Assembly (NCBI RefSeq): GCF_008632335.1
Contig: NZ_VWXX01000008.1
Location: 54,408-118,407, forward strand
Reading direction: 5' to 3'
Origin: Thiohalocapsa marina
GTDB lineage: Bacteria; Pseudomonadota; Gammaproteobacteria; Chromatiales; Chromatiaceae
Length of the DNA stretch: 64,000 nucleotides
Both the position numbers and the translations under genes were made by a program. Below, in pieces: positions 42,540 to 51,355 of this stretch (positions are counted from its first letter, which is position 1; every line of letters starts with the position of its first letter). Below the pieces are notes generated by a model, which had not been told where the DNA came from, did no database searches, and worked only from the letters and a program-made list of their open reading frames with translations.

Positions 42540-43493
42540 ATGATCGAACCCACGTCATCCGAGCGCCCGGCATCCGGTCTTGCGCAATCCGACCCCCTGG
42601 GCAACGGCCGACTGCTGCGGCTCGCAACCTATGCTTCGGTGTCCACGGCCACGCTGCTGATCCTGGTGAAGCTCATCGCCTGGCTCGCCACCGGTTCGGT
42701 CAGCGTGCTGGCGTCGCTGGTGGATTCGATCATGGACGTCGGCGCCTCGCTGGTGAACCTGCTGGCGGTGCACTGGTCACTGAAGCCCGCGGACGCGGAA
42801 CACCGGTTCGGCCATGGCAAGGCGCAACCCCTGGCTGCGCTGGGTCAATCTGCCTTCATCGCCGGCTCGGCGCTGTTCGTCGGGCTGGAGGCGGTGAACC
42901 GCTTGATCCACCCGCGGCCGGTGGCGGATGCCGGCATCGGCCTGTTCATTCTCGGCTTCGCCATGGTCGCCACCCTGGCGCTGCTGGTGTTCCAGCACAG
43001 CGTCATCCGCCGCACCGGCTCCACCGCCATCCGTGCCGATGCCCTGCACTATGCCACCGATCTGGCAACCAACGGCGCCACCCTGCTCGCGCTGGGACTG
43101 GCCTGGTTCGGCTGGCACGGCGCGGACCCGATCCTCGGCTTCGGCATCGCCGCCTTTGTGCTGCTGAGTGCCGTTCGCATCGGCCACGATGCCGTTCAGT
43201 TGCTGCTCGACCGGGAATTACCCCAGGCGGATCGAGACGAGATCACCGCGCTGGCCAAGGCCGGCCCCGAGGTCCGCGGCATCCATGGCCTGCGCACACG
43301 GCGCTCCGGCCAGTTGCTGATCATCCAGCTCCATCTTGAACTGGACGATCAACTCCCGCTCAGCGAGGCCCACCGCATCACGCTGGAGGCCGAGCAGCGC
43401 ATTCGCGCCCGCTATCCGGAGTCGGACATCATCGTCCACCAGGATCCCGCCAGCCTCGGCGACGAGCATCACGGTACCAGTCACAGCCAGTGA
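42540..43493 (+). CDS. Cation diffusion facilitator (FieF/YiiP-like efflux protein)
   Basis: An inner-membrane H+-coupled exporter of divalent metals (Fe, Zn, Cd or Mn), about 317 residues. Six helices are predicted. The transport-site residues are visible as the DxxxD pair in LVDSIMDVGASL and the HxxxD pair in ALHYATDLATN, the pattern of FieF/YiiP. The linker HRFGHGKAQPL is typical, and the cytoplasmic C-terminal domain ends in His-rich DEHHGTSHSQ. The ATG at 42540 is preferred to a TTG at 42513. Confidence 0.92.
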   Translation: MIEPTSSERPASGLAQSDPLGNGRLLRLATYASVSTATLLILVKLIAWLATGSVSVLASLVDSIMDVGASLVNLLAVHWSLKPADAEHRFGHGKAQPLAALGQSAFIAGSALFVGLEAVNRLIHPRPVADAGIGLFILGFAMVATLALLVFQHSVIRRTGSTAIRADALHYATDLATNGATLLALGLAWFGWHGADPILGFGIAAFVLLSAVRIGHDAVQLLLDRELPQADRDEITALAKAGPEVRGIHGLRTRRSGQLLIIQLHLELDDQLPLSEAHRITLEAEQRIRARYPESDIIVHQDPASLGDEHHGTSHSQ

Positions 43494-43535
43494 GTGCCCG
43501 ACAGCTGCTCATGCGTGCCGAGGAGACGCTGCTTT

Positions 43536-43561
43536 ATCGGCCTCCTGGCCAGGAGGCCGAT
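43536..43561. repeat. Perfect 26-base palindrome between convergent genes
   Basis: ATCGGCCTCCTGG is followed at once by its exact complement, between the CDF transporter gene and the convergent cytochrome b561 gene. The resulting hairpin (realistically an 11-bp stem) has no T tract on either side. It may act as a bidirectional transcription barrier or protect the 3' ends. Confidence 0.65.
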
Positions 43562-43575
43562 GACTCAGCGACCGA

Positions 43576-44124
43576 TCAGGGCAGGCTCATGCGCCGCATG
43601 ATGCCGTCCTTGAGCCGCCAGTGCTTCAGACCGGCACCGATGTGCAGCAGCAGCACGAACAGCAGCACCAGGCCGCCGATGCCGTGCATCAGGAACAACT
43701 GCTCGCCCAGCGCCTTGTCGGCCGGGTCCAGGCCGGGCTGCGACCAGCCGAAGAACTGCACCGGGAAACCGCTGATCGACGTCGCCAGCCAGCCGCCGAT
43801 GGGCAGCCCGATCAGCAGCAGGTACATCAGCACATGGGTGCCGACACTCACCCCGCGCTCGATGCCGGTGAGGGGCACCTCGTAGTCAGGGACCGGCGAG
43901 AACCGGAACAGCAGCAGACGCAGCACGACCAGAAAGAACAGCAGGATGCCGAAGCTCTTGTGCATCATGTAGAAGGTGCCGGCGAGTTCCTCGCCCACCA
44001 GACCGGCCAGCCCCTGGTAACCGAGCCCCCAGAACAGAAAGCCCATGCCGAGCAGGCCGAAGATCAGCAGCGCGATGATCCAGTGCAGCAGCCGCTGAAA
44101 GAGTGAGTAACGGGTCTTTGCCAT
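43576..44124 (-). CDS. Cytochrome b561 family protein
   Basis: A four-helix diheme b-type cytochrome of about 182 residues in the inner membrane. Helix segments are LLHWIIALLIFGLLGMGFL, MHKSFGILLFFLVVLRLLLF, THVLMYLLLIGLPIGGWLA and FLMHGIGGLVLLFVLLLHIGAGL. Histidines at helix positions (LLHW, MHKS, LMHG, LLHIGAGLKHW) fit the heme ligands. The start ATG at 44124 has GGGAGA upstream. Such proteins move electrons from quinol, for instance in superoxide handling or methionine-sulfoxide repair; the partner is unknown here. Confidence 0.92.
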   Translation of the reverse strand: MAKTRYSLFQRLLHWIIALLIFGLLGMGFLFWGLGYQGLAGLVGEELAGTFYMMHKSFGILLFFLVVLRLLLFRFSPVPDYEVPLTGIERGVSVGTHVLMYLLLIGLPIGGWLATSISGFPVQFFGWSQPGLDPADKALGEQLFLMHGIGGLVLLFVLLLHIGAGLKHWRLKDGIMRRMSLP

Positions 44125-44229
44125 TGTAATCTCCCATTGATCGCCCAAAGTTTAGATCGTCGGAGACAGCCCCGGGGAAACGCCGGATTGTTCAGCGTAT
44201 CCCGCGCGGGGCAACCTGCCACGCCTCGC

Positions 44230-44235
44230 ATTATA
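44230..44235 (-). promoter_or_regulatory. Consensus -10 box for cytochrome b561
   Basis: A perfect TATAAT on the minus strand, about 105 bases upstream of the cytochrome b561 start. The -35 at 17-base spacing (GCCGAC) is weak. Confidence 0.35.
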
Positions 44236-44286
44236 CGCAACGCGCGCCGAACGTCGGCCACGTTGTGAGCAGACCGGAACGCACCC

Positions 44287-45234
44287 GTGCCCGATCAGAC
44301 CGCCCCTCCATCGCCGTTGCGCACCTCCCTGCGCTACCTGAACTGGCTCTATAACCCCTATCACGGACTGGATACGGCCGCCGTCTACGATCTGCTGTCC
44401 ACGGGCGCGGCGACCGAACGCGGCCTGTACCTCAACCTCGGCTACTGGCAGCAGGCGGACACCCTGGACGATGCCAGCGACGCCCTGGCCATGCTGGTGG
44501 GAGAAACGGCGCGCATCGGCCCCGGCGACACCGTGCTCGACGTCGGCTTCGGCTTTGCGGATCAGGACCTGCTCTGGGCGCACTGCCTGCAGCCCGCGCG
44601 CATCATCGGCTTGAACATCACCGACTCCCAGGTCCGCGTCGCCCGCCACCGGGTAGCCGAACAGGGCCTGCAGGAGCAGATCGACCTGCGCCTCGGCTCA
44701 GCCACCGACATGCCGCTGGAGTCGGCCTCGGTCGACGCCGTGCTGGCCCTGGAGTGCGCCTTCCACTTCCATACCCGCGAGCGGTTCTTTCGCGAGGCCT
44801 GGCGCGTGCTCAGGCCCGGCGGACGCCTGGTCACCGCGGACATCATTCCGATGCCGGGGCAACGCGGCTTCAAGGCCCGGCTGCAACAGCGCCTGTCATG
44901 GGGGCAGGTAGCGGGCAAGTTCGTCATCCCGACGGAAAACGCCTATACCCGCCCGACCTACCATGCCAAGCTGGCCGTCACCGGTTTCGAGCAGATCCGT
45001 ATCGCCTCCATCCGCGATCAGGTCTACGGGCCGCTGCATCAGTATCTGGCCCGGCATCCGCAGGCCCTGCGCCGACTGCATCCCATCGCCCGACAGCATG
45101 CCCGACTGGCGCTGCGTCTGGACCCGGCGGTGCTCTACCGGGGCCTGGACTATGTGCTGGCATCGGCGATGAAACCGCAGCAACTGCGCCCGCAGCAGCC
45201 GGGCGCCGTCAACAGGATGCCGCCGCCGGCGTGA
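44287..45234 (+). CDS. SAM-dependent class I methyltransferase
   Basis: A 315-residue Rossmann-fold methyltransferase. Motif I is VLDVGFGFADQD, followed by RIIGLNITDSQVRVAR (motif II/acidic loop replaced by Asn) and a UbiE-like block FREAWRVLRPGGRLVTADI. It resembles sugar or sterol-type C- or O-methyltransferases such as the Erm/glycine-sarcosine group, but the substrate cannot be told. The start is GTG at 44287, which gives MPDQTAPPSP before the conserved YLNWLYNPYHGLDTAAVYDLL. Confidence 0.85.
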   Translation: MPDQTAPPSPLRTSLRYLNWLYNPYHGLDTAAVYDLLSTGAATERGLYLNLGYWQQADTLDDASDALAMLVGETARIGPGDTVLDVGFGFADQDLLWAHCLQPARIIGLNITDSQVRVARHRVAEQGLQEQIDLRLGSATDMPLESASVDAVLALECAFHFHTRERFFREAWRVLRPGGRLVTADIIPMPGQRGFKARLQQRLSWGQVAGKFVIPTENAYTRPTYHAKLAVTGFEQIRIASIRDQVYGPLHQYLARHPQALRRLHPIARQHARLALRLDPAVLYRGLDYVLASAMKPQQLRPQQPGAVNRMPPPA

Positions 45235-45255
45235 CATCGATGCGGGCGCCTACCC

Positions 45256-45315
45256 GGAAACAGGACTGGAAACAGGACCCAAGACGGGGCCAAAGACGAG
45301 ACTCAGGACCGGCCT
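45256..45315 (+). repeat. Hexamer-periodic DNA at the 3' junction of two genes
   Basis: Ten units of six bases run in phase, beginning with an exact 11-base direct repeat (GGAAACAGGAC at 45256 and 45268). Nearly every unit ends in AC, CT or CC after purines. It fills the gap between the methyltransferase stop and the stop of the convergent GGDEF gene and enters that gene's last codons. Confidence 0.6.
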
Positions 45316-47711
45316 ACTGCCGCTGAAGTCGCCGGCGCCTCCTCCGGCGCCGCCAGACAGACCCGGTTGCGTCCGGCGGCCTTGGCAGCGTAGAGGGCAT
45401 CGTCCACCCGCTTGAGCCAGGCGTCCATGGCCTCCCGGGAACCCAACTCGGCAACGCCGAAACTCACCGTGACCTGGCCCGCCAGCGCAAAGGCCCTGCC
45501 CGCCACCCGCTCGCGCAACTGCTCCGCCAGCGAACGGGCTTCCGCCTCTCTGGTCCCGGGCAACAGCACAACGAATTCCTCGCCGCCCCAGCGGGCCAGC
45601 ACATCCACTTCGCGCAGCCGCGACTTTACCCGGTCGCTCAGTTCGATCAGCACCTGATCCCCCACCTGATGGCCCAGGCTGTCGTTGATGGCCTTGAAGT
45701 GGTCCAGGTCGAACAGCAATAGCGACAGGGGCTCGCAGTAGCGATGGGCACGGGCGATCTCGGTGGCCGCCACGCGCTCGAAGTGGCGCCGATTCCAGGT
45801 CCCGGTGAGGGCATCCGTGGTCGCCAGTTGCTCGAGCTGCTGGTTCAGCTCCTTGAGCTTGCGGTTGGCGGTTGCGGCCGCTTCATAGGCGCCCTCCAGT
45901 TCCTGCTCGTAGGCCTTGCGCTCGCTGATGTCCATAAGCGAAATCAGCAACAGGTCGTCCAGCGCAATGGTGCCGATGACCACATCGAGCACCCGCCCGT
46001 TCTTGCAGGTGACGCGGTATTCGCCCTGCTCGATCTCGCCAGGGTTCGCCAACACATCGGCAATGGCGTCGGCCCAGACCTGCATCACCTCGGCTCGGTA
46101 GGTCGCATCGGGATAGGCGCGGCGGAACCAGTCATCGCCACAGGGGATGTCCTCCAAGGTGTAGCCGAAGGTGCGGACGAAGGCGCGGTTGAGAAACAGG
46201 ATCTCATCCGCGTCACCGCCGCGGCCGATGACGATGGGGATGGGCAGGTGCTCCAGCATCCGGCGGATCCGCGCCTCGCTGTCGCGTAACTGGTCCTGCA
46301 GGCGCTGATGCTCGGTGAAGTCCCGCACCGTCGCCAGCAGCACCCGGGCGCCGTCCAGCTCGATGGTGCTGAGCACCACCTCGCAGGGGAAGTCCAGCCC
46401 GGTATCGGCGCGCCGGTGCGCCCAGCGGAAGGTCCGGCTGCCCGTCTCCAGCGCGCGGTCGATATGCGTCCTTGCCAGTTCGGCAGAGGGGGTGCCGTCG
46501 GGCTGGTTCGGTGGCGACAGGTCGCCGGGATGGAGCCGCTTGAAGACCGCCTTGTCAGGGATACCGAAGATGCGCAGCGCGGCGGCATTGCAATCAAGGA
46601 AGCGCTCGCGGTCGAGCAGCATGACCGCCTCGCTGGAGGCCTCGAACAGGGTGCGGAAGCGGGCCTCCACTGCCTGCCGGGCCTGCAGCGCGGCCAGTTG
46701 CTGACGCTGCCGGTCCCGGTGCCAGAGCCCGTAGCCGACGGCATAGAGCAGCAGCAGCGTCAGTCCCGCCACCAGCGCCGTGCTCCAGGCGGTGGCGTGC
46801 AGGCCTGCATAGGCCTCGGACTCGTCGATCTCGGCGATCATCAGCCAGGGCGTCCCCCGGATGGCGGTGGCATAGGCCAGTACCAGCAAACCGCGGTAGT
46901 CCACACCCTGCGCCAGGATGCCCAGCTCGCCCCGGGCGGCGCGGGCGGCGGGCAGGTCCGGGGCGTCCAGCGGCTGCGTCAGGCGCAGGGCGGCCCCGGC
47001 CTGGTGCCGCAGCGGGGTCAGGAAGCGAACGCGATCGCGCTCCCGCCGCACCAGGTAGGTCTCCGCGGTCCGGGTCGGCATCGGCCAGGACGCGACCAGC
47101 GGATCCAGCGTACTGGCCGCCGGCCAGGTCAGGGACAGGACCCCCCGTGGCGGCTCGCCGGACAGCCCGAAGGGGGCCAGCACGCCGAACTGCACCGCAC
47201 CATGGCGGTCGCGATACAGCGCGCTATCGATCACGGCCGGATGCTGCAGCACGCCCTGCAGCTTCCAGGGATCACCCTCGGCGTCGGCATCGCCGACGGC
47301 CAGAACCACCTGGTTGTCACGATCGAACAGCGCCATTCCGCCCCATTGCCGCATGCGAACCAGTTCCGCCATGCGCGCGCGGATGCCGTCGATCAATGCA
47401 TCCGGCTGCCGCCCGCCGTCGAGCCAGCGGGCGAAGGCCTGCGCATGGGGCGCATGCGCGGAGTAGAAGGAAGCTGCGTCCGTGCGCGCAGCGGCGACCC
47501 AGGACTCGATCCGCTGGCGCTTCTGCTCGGCGATCACCGCCAGGGTGCGCTGCGTCTCCTCGCGGATATCGTCGCGCAGGACCCGATAGGCGAAGCTGCC
47601 AATGGCGGCGACCACCACCGTGGCCACCAGCAGCAGCAAAACCAGTCGCTGCGTCCGTAAGGACATCGACAACGGGCGGTGCGTGCGCGATTCTGGCACA
47701 CCAGCGGTCAT
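45303..47711 (-). CDS. Membrane diguanylate cyclase with extracytoplasmic sensor and PAS domains
   Basis: About 802 residues. A first membrane helix (LVLLLLVATVVVAAIGSFAYRV) is followed by a large periplasmic sensor region of dCACHE type. A second helix (ALVAGLTLLLLYAVGYGLW) leads to two PAS domains (FRTLFEASSEAVMLLDRERF; PIPIVIGRGGDADEILFLNRAF), then a short coiled coil and a GGDEF domain. The signature is GGEEF, preceded at the right spacing by REVD, an inhibitory I-site, so activity and feedback inhibition by c-di-GMP are both likely. The ATG at 47711 has AGAGAGG upstream and is preferred to longer frames. It is divergent from the Aas-like gene. Confidence 0.93.
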   Translation of the reverse strand: MTAGVPESRTHRPLSMSLRTQRLVLLLLVATVVVAAIGSFAYRVLRDDIREETQRTLAVIAEQKRQRIESWVAAARTDAASFYSAHAPHAQAFARWLDGGRQPDALIDGIRARMAELVRMRQWGGMALFDRDNQVVLAVGDADAEGDPWKLQGVLQHPAVIDSALYRDRHGAVQFGVLAPFGLSGEPPRGVLSLTWPAASTLDPLVASWPMPTRTAETYLVRRERDRVRFLTPLRHQAGAALRLTQPLDAPDLPAARAARGELGILAQGVDYRGLLVLAYATAIRGTPWLMIAEIDESEAYAGLHATAWSTALVAGLTLLLLYAVGYGLWHRDRQRQQLAALQARQAVEARFRTLFEASSEAVMLLDRERFLDCNAAALRIFGIPDKAVFKRLHPGDLSPPNQPDGTPSAELARTHIDRALETGSRTFRWAHRRADTGLDFPCEVVLSTIELDGARVLLATVRDFTEHQRLQDQLRDSEARIRRMLEHLPIPIVIGRGGDADEILFLNRAFVRTFGYTLEDIPCGDDWFRRAYPDATYRAEVMQVWADAIADVLANPGEIEQGEYRVTCKNGRVLDVVIGTIALDDLLLISLMDISERKAYEQELEGAYEAAATANRKLKELNQQLEQLATTDALTGTWNRRHFERVAATEIARAHRYCEPLSLLLFDLDHFKAINDSLGHQVGDQVLIELSDRVKSRLREVDVLARWGGEEFVVLLPGTREAEARSLAEQLRERVAGRAFALAGQVTVSFGVAELGSREAMDAWLKRVDDALYAAKAAGRNRVCLAAPEEAPATSAAVGRS

Positions 47712-47832
47712 GTCACCTCTCTTGCCCGTGGCCATGCGATAGGGCCATACGGGAAGGCTGTGCGGGGTTTGGGGCCTGCCAGAACCAGTATAGTATCCGC
47801 CCAGGCGCCAGGCAGACCGAAGGAATCGCACC

Positions 47833-50800
47833 GTGACCAGATTGACCCGCATCGCCGGCTTCCTGCCGTTCGTGGCGGTGGTGTTCCTGAACTCCTTCGT
47901 GGACCTGGGCCATAAGATCATCATTCAGAACACCCTGTTCAAGGCCTACGACGGCCCCGAGCAGATCTGGCTGACGGCGCTGGTCAATGCGCTGATCCTG
48001 CTGCCGTTCATCCTGCTGTTCACCCCGTCGGGCTATCTCGCGGACCGCTGGCCGAAGAACCGGGTCATGCGCCGCGCGGCCTGGGTGGCGGTGGCCATCA
48101 CCCTGGGCATCACCGCCTGTTACTACCTGGGGCTGTTCTGGCCGGCCTTTGTCATGACCTTCGTGCTGGCCCTGCAGAGCGCGGTGCACTCGCCGTCGAA
48201 GTTCGGCTACATCAAGGAACTCTGCGGCAACGAGGCATTGACCACGGCCAACGCCTGGGTGCAGGCGTCGAGCAGCATCGCCATCCTGGCGGGCATCCTG
48301 GTCTTCTCGGTGCTGTTCGAGGCGATGCTGGCCACCCCCGCTGGCGAGGTGGGCGGCAGCGGCCTGCCGCCGGACGAGATCATGCGCCGCATCGCCCCGG
48401 TGGGCTGGTTCCTGGTGCTGGCCTCGCTGGTGGAGGTGGCCCTGGCCTATCGCCTGCCCGATCAGCCCCCCGGCGAGGCGGAGATGCGCTTCGACTGGGG
48501 CCGTTACCTGCGGGGGCAGTACCTGCTGCACAACCTGCACGCGGCCTGGAACAACTCGGTGATCTGGCTCTCCATCATCGGCCTCGGGGTGTTCTGGGGG
48601 CTGTCGCAGGTGTTGCTGGCGGCCTTTCCGGCGTTCATCGAGGACAGTGTCGGCGAGACCAACACGGTGGTCATCCAGGGCCTGATGGCCTTCTCCGGCA
48701 TCGGCATCATCCTGGGTGCGGCCATCGCCGGGCGCATCGCCCGCGACCATGTGGAGACTGGCCTGATCCCGTTCAGCGCCCTCGGCATTGCGCTGACGCT
48801 GTTCCTGTTGCCCGGCATCGGCGCCACCTGGCTACACGGCGTCAATTTCATGGCCCTGGGCCTGCTCGCGGGCATGTTCATCGTGCCGCTGAACGCGCTG
48901 ATCCAGTTCAATGCCGGCGAGCGCGAGCTGGGACGCGTGCTGGCGGCGAAGAACTTCGTGCTGCACTGGATCATGCTCGTCGGGCTGATCATCACCGTGC
49001 TCTCGGCGCTGGCGGACAGCGGCAGCCGCGCCATCATGGTCGGGCTGGGACTGGTGGCGCTGGGCGGGGCGTTCTATACCGTGTGGAAACTGCCGCAGTC
49101 GCTGGTGCGCTTCTTCATCGCGCGAATGCTGGCCTTCCGCTACCGGCTCCAGGTCATCGGCCTGGACAACCTGCCGGCCCAGGGCGGCGTGCTCATGCTG
49201 GGCAACCACATCAGCTGGATCGACTGGGCCATGGTGCAGATGGCCAGCCCGCGGCCGGTGCGTTTCGTCATGGAGCGGGTGATCTACCAGCGCTGGTATC
49301 TGCGCTGGTTCCTCGACTTCTTCGGCGTGGTGCCCATCTCCCGCGGCAGCAGCCGCCATGCCCTGCGGGTGGTCACGGACCTGCTCGACGACGGCCAGGT
49401 GGTGTGCCTGTTTCCGGAGGGCACGCTGTCGAAGAACGCCCAGCTCGGAGAGTTCCGCAAGGGCTTCGAACGGGCAGCGGAACAGGCCCGCGGCGTCATC
49501 CTGCCGTTCTACCTGCGCGGCCTGTGGGGCAGCCGTTTCTCCTATGCCAGCAACAAGTTGCGCCGCAGCCGTCGCGGCGGCCGGGCGCGGGACGTCATCG
49601 TCGCCTTCGGCCCCCCGCTGCCCATGCAGAGCAAGGCCGAAGCCGTAAAGCAGGCCGTGTTCGAACTGTCGGTCAGCTCCTGGCAGGAACACGTCCAGCA
49701 ACTGCCGAGCCTGCCCAGCGCCTGGCTCAGGACCGCACGACGCAACCTCGGCCAGACCGCGGTGCTGGACTCCTCTGGCACGGCGCTGAGCAACCGCCGC
49801 CTGATCGCGACGGTGCTGCTGTTCGCCGATGCCATTCGCCGGCAGTGCCCGCAGCAGACCCTGGGCATCCTGCTGCCGCCGGGCAGCGCCGCGGTCATCG
49901 CCAACCTGGCCGGCTGGGTGGCCGGCAAGACCGTCGTCAATCTGGACTACAGCGCCGACCTGGAGCACCTGCGCCGGATGCTGCGCGCGGCCGCCGTGCG
50001 CGACCTGATCACCAGCGAGGGCTTCGCCCGACGGCTCGCGGCCCGGGGCCTGGAGCTGGAGTCCTTGCTGCCGGACGACCGCCTGCGGACCCTGGAGGCC
50101 CTGGACCGCACCCTCGGCAGGCTGCGCCGCTGGACCACACAGGCCCTGGCGGTGCTGCTGCCGACTGCGCTGCTGCCGGCACTGTACGGCCGTCGTGCGC
50201 GCCCGGACGCGGTCGCCGCCATCCTGTTCACCGGCGATACCGCTGCACCCCGGGGCGTGGAACTGACCCACCGCAACATCCTGGCCAACGTGCGCCAGAT
50301 CGCCGACGTGCTCAACACCGAATGCGACGACCTGATCCTGTCCAGCCTGCCGCTGTACCACGCCTTCGGACTCACCGTCACCACCGCGCTGCCCCTGCTG
50401 GAGGGCATTCCGATGGTCTGTCATCCGGACCCCGCCGATGCGCCGGGCAACGCCAAGGCGATCGCCCGCCACCGCGCCACGGTGCTCTGCAGCAGCTCAG
50501 CGCTGCTGCAGCGGATGGTGACGCACCCCAAGGTCCATCCACTGATGCTCGAAAGCCTGCGCATCGTCGTCGCCGGCACCGGGCGTCCGAGCCCCGAGGT
50601 GCGCGACGCCTTCGCCATCAAGTTCGGCAAACGCATCCTCGAGGGCTACGGCGCCACCGAGACCACCCCCGTGGCCAGCGTCAATGTGCCCGACGCCATC
50701 GACACCGCCACCTGGAAGATCCAGACCGGCTCCAGGCCGGGCACCGTCGGCATGCCGCTCCCGGGGACCAGCTTCCGCATCGTCGACCCGGTGACCCTGC

Positions 50801-51039
50801 AATCCCGCCCCGCCGGCGAGCCGGGACTGGTGCTGATCGGCGGCGTCCAGGTCATGCGGGGCTATCTGAACGACCCGGATGGCACCCGCCAGGCAGTGGT
50901 GGAACTGGACGGCCGGCGCTGGTTCAAGACCGGCGACCGGGGGCACATGGATGCCGACGGCTTCCTGACCATCGTCGGCCGCTGTCCAATCCCTGACGCA
51001 GACAGTTCGCAACGAACGCCAGCCGCCTTCGACGTATAA
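47833..51039 (+). CDS. MFS-PlsC-AMP-binding fusion (LplT-Aas type), C-terminally truncated
   Basis: A 1068-residue three-part protein. An MFS domain resembling lysophospholipid flippase LplT spans 1 to about 420. A PlsC-type acyltransferase (about 430-620) has the catalytic NHISWID (NHxxxxD) and the FPEGTLSK motif. An AMP-binding acyl-ACP synthetase-like domain begins near 640. Full versions re-acylate lysophospholipids imported by the MFS part. Two oddities stand out. The phosphate-loop region reads FTGDTAAPRGVELTH, lacking the usual SGSTGxPKG pattern. The protein also stops soon after GDRGHMDADGFLTIVGR with an unrelated tail, missing about 115 C-terminal residues including the catalytic lysine region. 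The start is GTG at 47833 with AAGGA. Confidence 0.9.
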   Translation: MTRLTRIAGFLPFVAVVFLNSFVDLGHKIIIQNTLFKAYDGPEQIWLTALVNALILLPFILLFTPSGYLADRWPKNRVMRRAAWVAVAITLGITACYYLGLFWPAFVMTFVLALQSAVHSPSKFGYIKELCGNEALTTANAWVQASSSIAILAGILVFSVLFEAMLATPAGEVGGSGLPPDEIMRRIAPVGWFLVLASLVEVALAYRLPDQPPGEAEMRFDWGRYLRGQYLLHNLHAAWNNSVIWLSIIGLGVFWGLSQVLLAAFPAFIEDSVGETNTVVIQGLMAFSGIGIILGAAIAGRIARDHVETGLIPFSALGIALTLFLLPGIGATWLHGVNFMALGLLAGMFIVPLNALIQFNAGERELGRVLAAKNFVLHWIMLVGLIITVLSALADSGSRAIMVGLGLVALGGAFYTVWKLPQSLVRFFIARMLAFRYRLQVIGLDNLPAQGGVLMLGNHISWIDWAMVQMASPRPVRFVMERVIYQRWYLRWFLDFFGVVPISRGSSRHALRVVTDLLDDGQVVCLFPEGTLSKNAQLGEFRKGFERAAEQARGVILPFYLRGLWGSRFSYASNKLRRSRRGGRARDVIVAFGPPLPMQSKAEAVKQAVFELSVSSWQEHVQQLPSLPSAWLRTARRNLGQTAVLDSSGTALSNRRLIATVLLFADAIRRQCPQQTLGILLPPGSAAVIANLAGWVAGKTVVNLDYSADLEHLRRMLRAAAVRDLITSEGFARRLAARGLELESLLPDDRLRTLEALDRTLGRLRRWTTQALAVLLPTALLPALYGRRARPDAVAAILFTGDTAAPRGVELTHRNILANVRQIADVLNTECDDLILSSLPLYHAFGLTVTTALPLLEGIPMVCHPDPADAPGNAKAIARHRATVLCSSSALLQRMVTHPKVHPLMLESLRIVVAGTGRPSPEVRDAFAIKFGKRILEGYGATETTPVASVNVPDAIDTATWKIQTGSRPGTVGMPLPGTSFRIVDPVTLQSRPAGEPGLVLIGGVQVMRGYLNDPDGTRQAVVELDGRRWFKTGDRGHMDADGFLTIVGRCPIPDADSSQRTPAAFDV

Positions 51040-51040
51040 T
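51035..51040 (+). promoter_or_regulatory. -10 box overlapping the stop of the Aas-like gene
   Basis: A perfect TATAAT whose first bases form the last codon and stop codon (GTA TAA) of the truncated fusion gene. It sits 36 bases before the zinc-ribbon gene start. No good -35 is seen. Confidence 0.45.
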
Positions 51041-51075
51041 TACGGCATAACAATCATCGATATGGAGAGCCCATC

Positions 51076-51336
51076 ATGCCCACCTACGACTATCGCTGCG
51101 ACGCCAACGGCCAGGTGGTGGAAGTCAGCCACCGCATGAGCGAAACCCTGTCCACCTGGGGCGAGCTGTGCGCCCGCGCCAACCTGCCCTGCGGCGACAC
51201 CCCCGACGATGCCCCGGTGCAGCGTCTGGCCACTGGCGGAAACGTCATCACCAGCGGCAGCCTCGGCAGCGGCGTCGCCCCACCCGCCTGCGGTGCCGGC
51301 GGATGCTGTCCGGGCGGCGTCTGCGGCCTGAACTGA
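51076..51336 (+). CDS. FmdB-type zinc-ribbon protein
   Basis: An 86-residue protein starting MPTYDYRCDANGQVVEV, the FmdB/CxxC-like beginning. Cysteines occur at YRCDANG, GELCARANLPCGD and in a Cys/Gly-rich tail (PPACGAGGCCPGGVCGLN). The first zinc-ribbon knuckle is degenerate. The conserved centre is PVQRLATGGNVITSGSLGSG. Function in this family is unclear, and annotation as a regulator rests on old genetics. GGAG lies 9 bases before the ATG. It converges on the DegS-like gene with a 19-base gap. Confidence 0.82.
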   Translation: MPTYDYRCDANGQVVEVSHRMSETLSTWGELCARANLPCGDTPDDAPVQRLATGGNVITSGSLGSGVAPPACGAGGCCPGGVCGLN

Positions 51337-51355
51337 TACCGGCGCCAGCAGGCGC

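Noticed and set aside
49083..50996. A 637-codon frame overlapping the Aas-like fusion in another frame, considered as the missing synthetase part after a frameshift
   Set aside because: It is an Arg/Pro/Gly-rich shadow with no AMP-binding motifs; the correct frame carries GYGATETT and the hinge, so the truncation is not explained by this frame.
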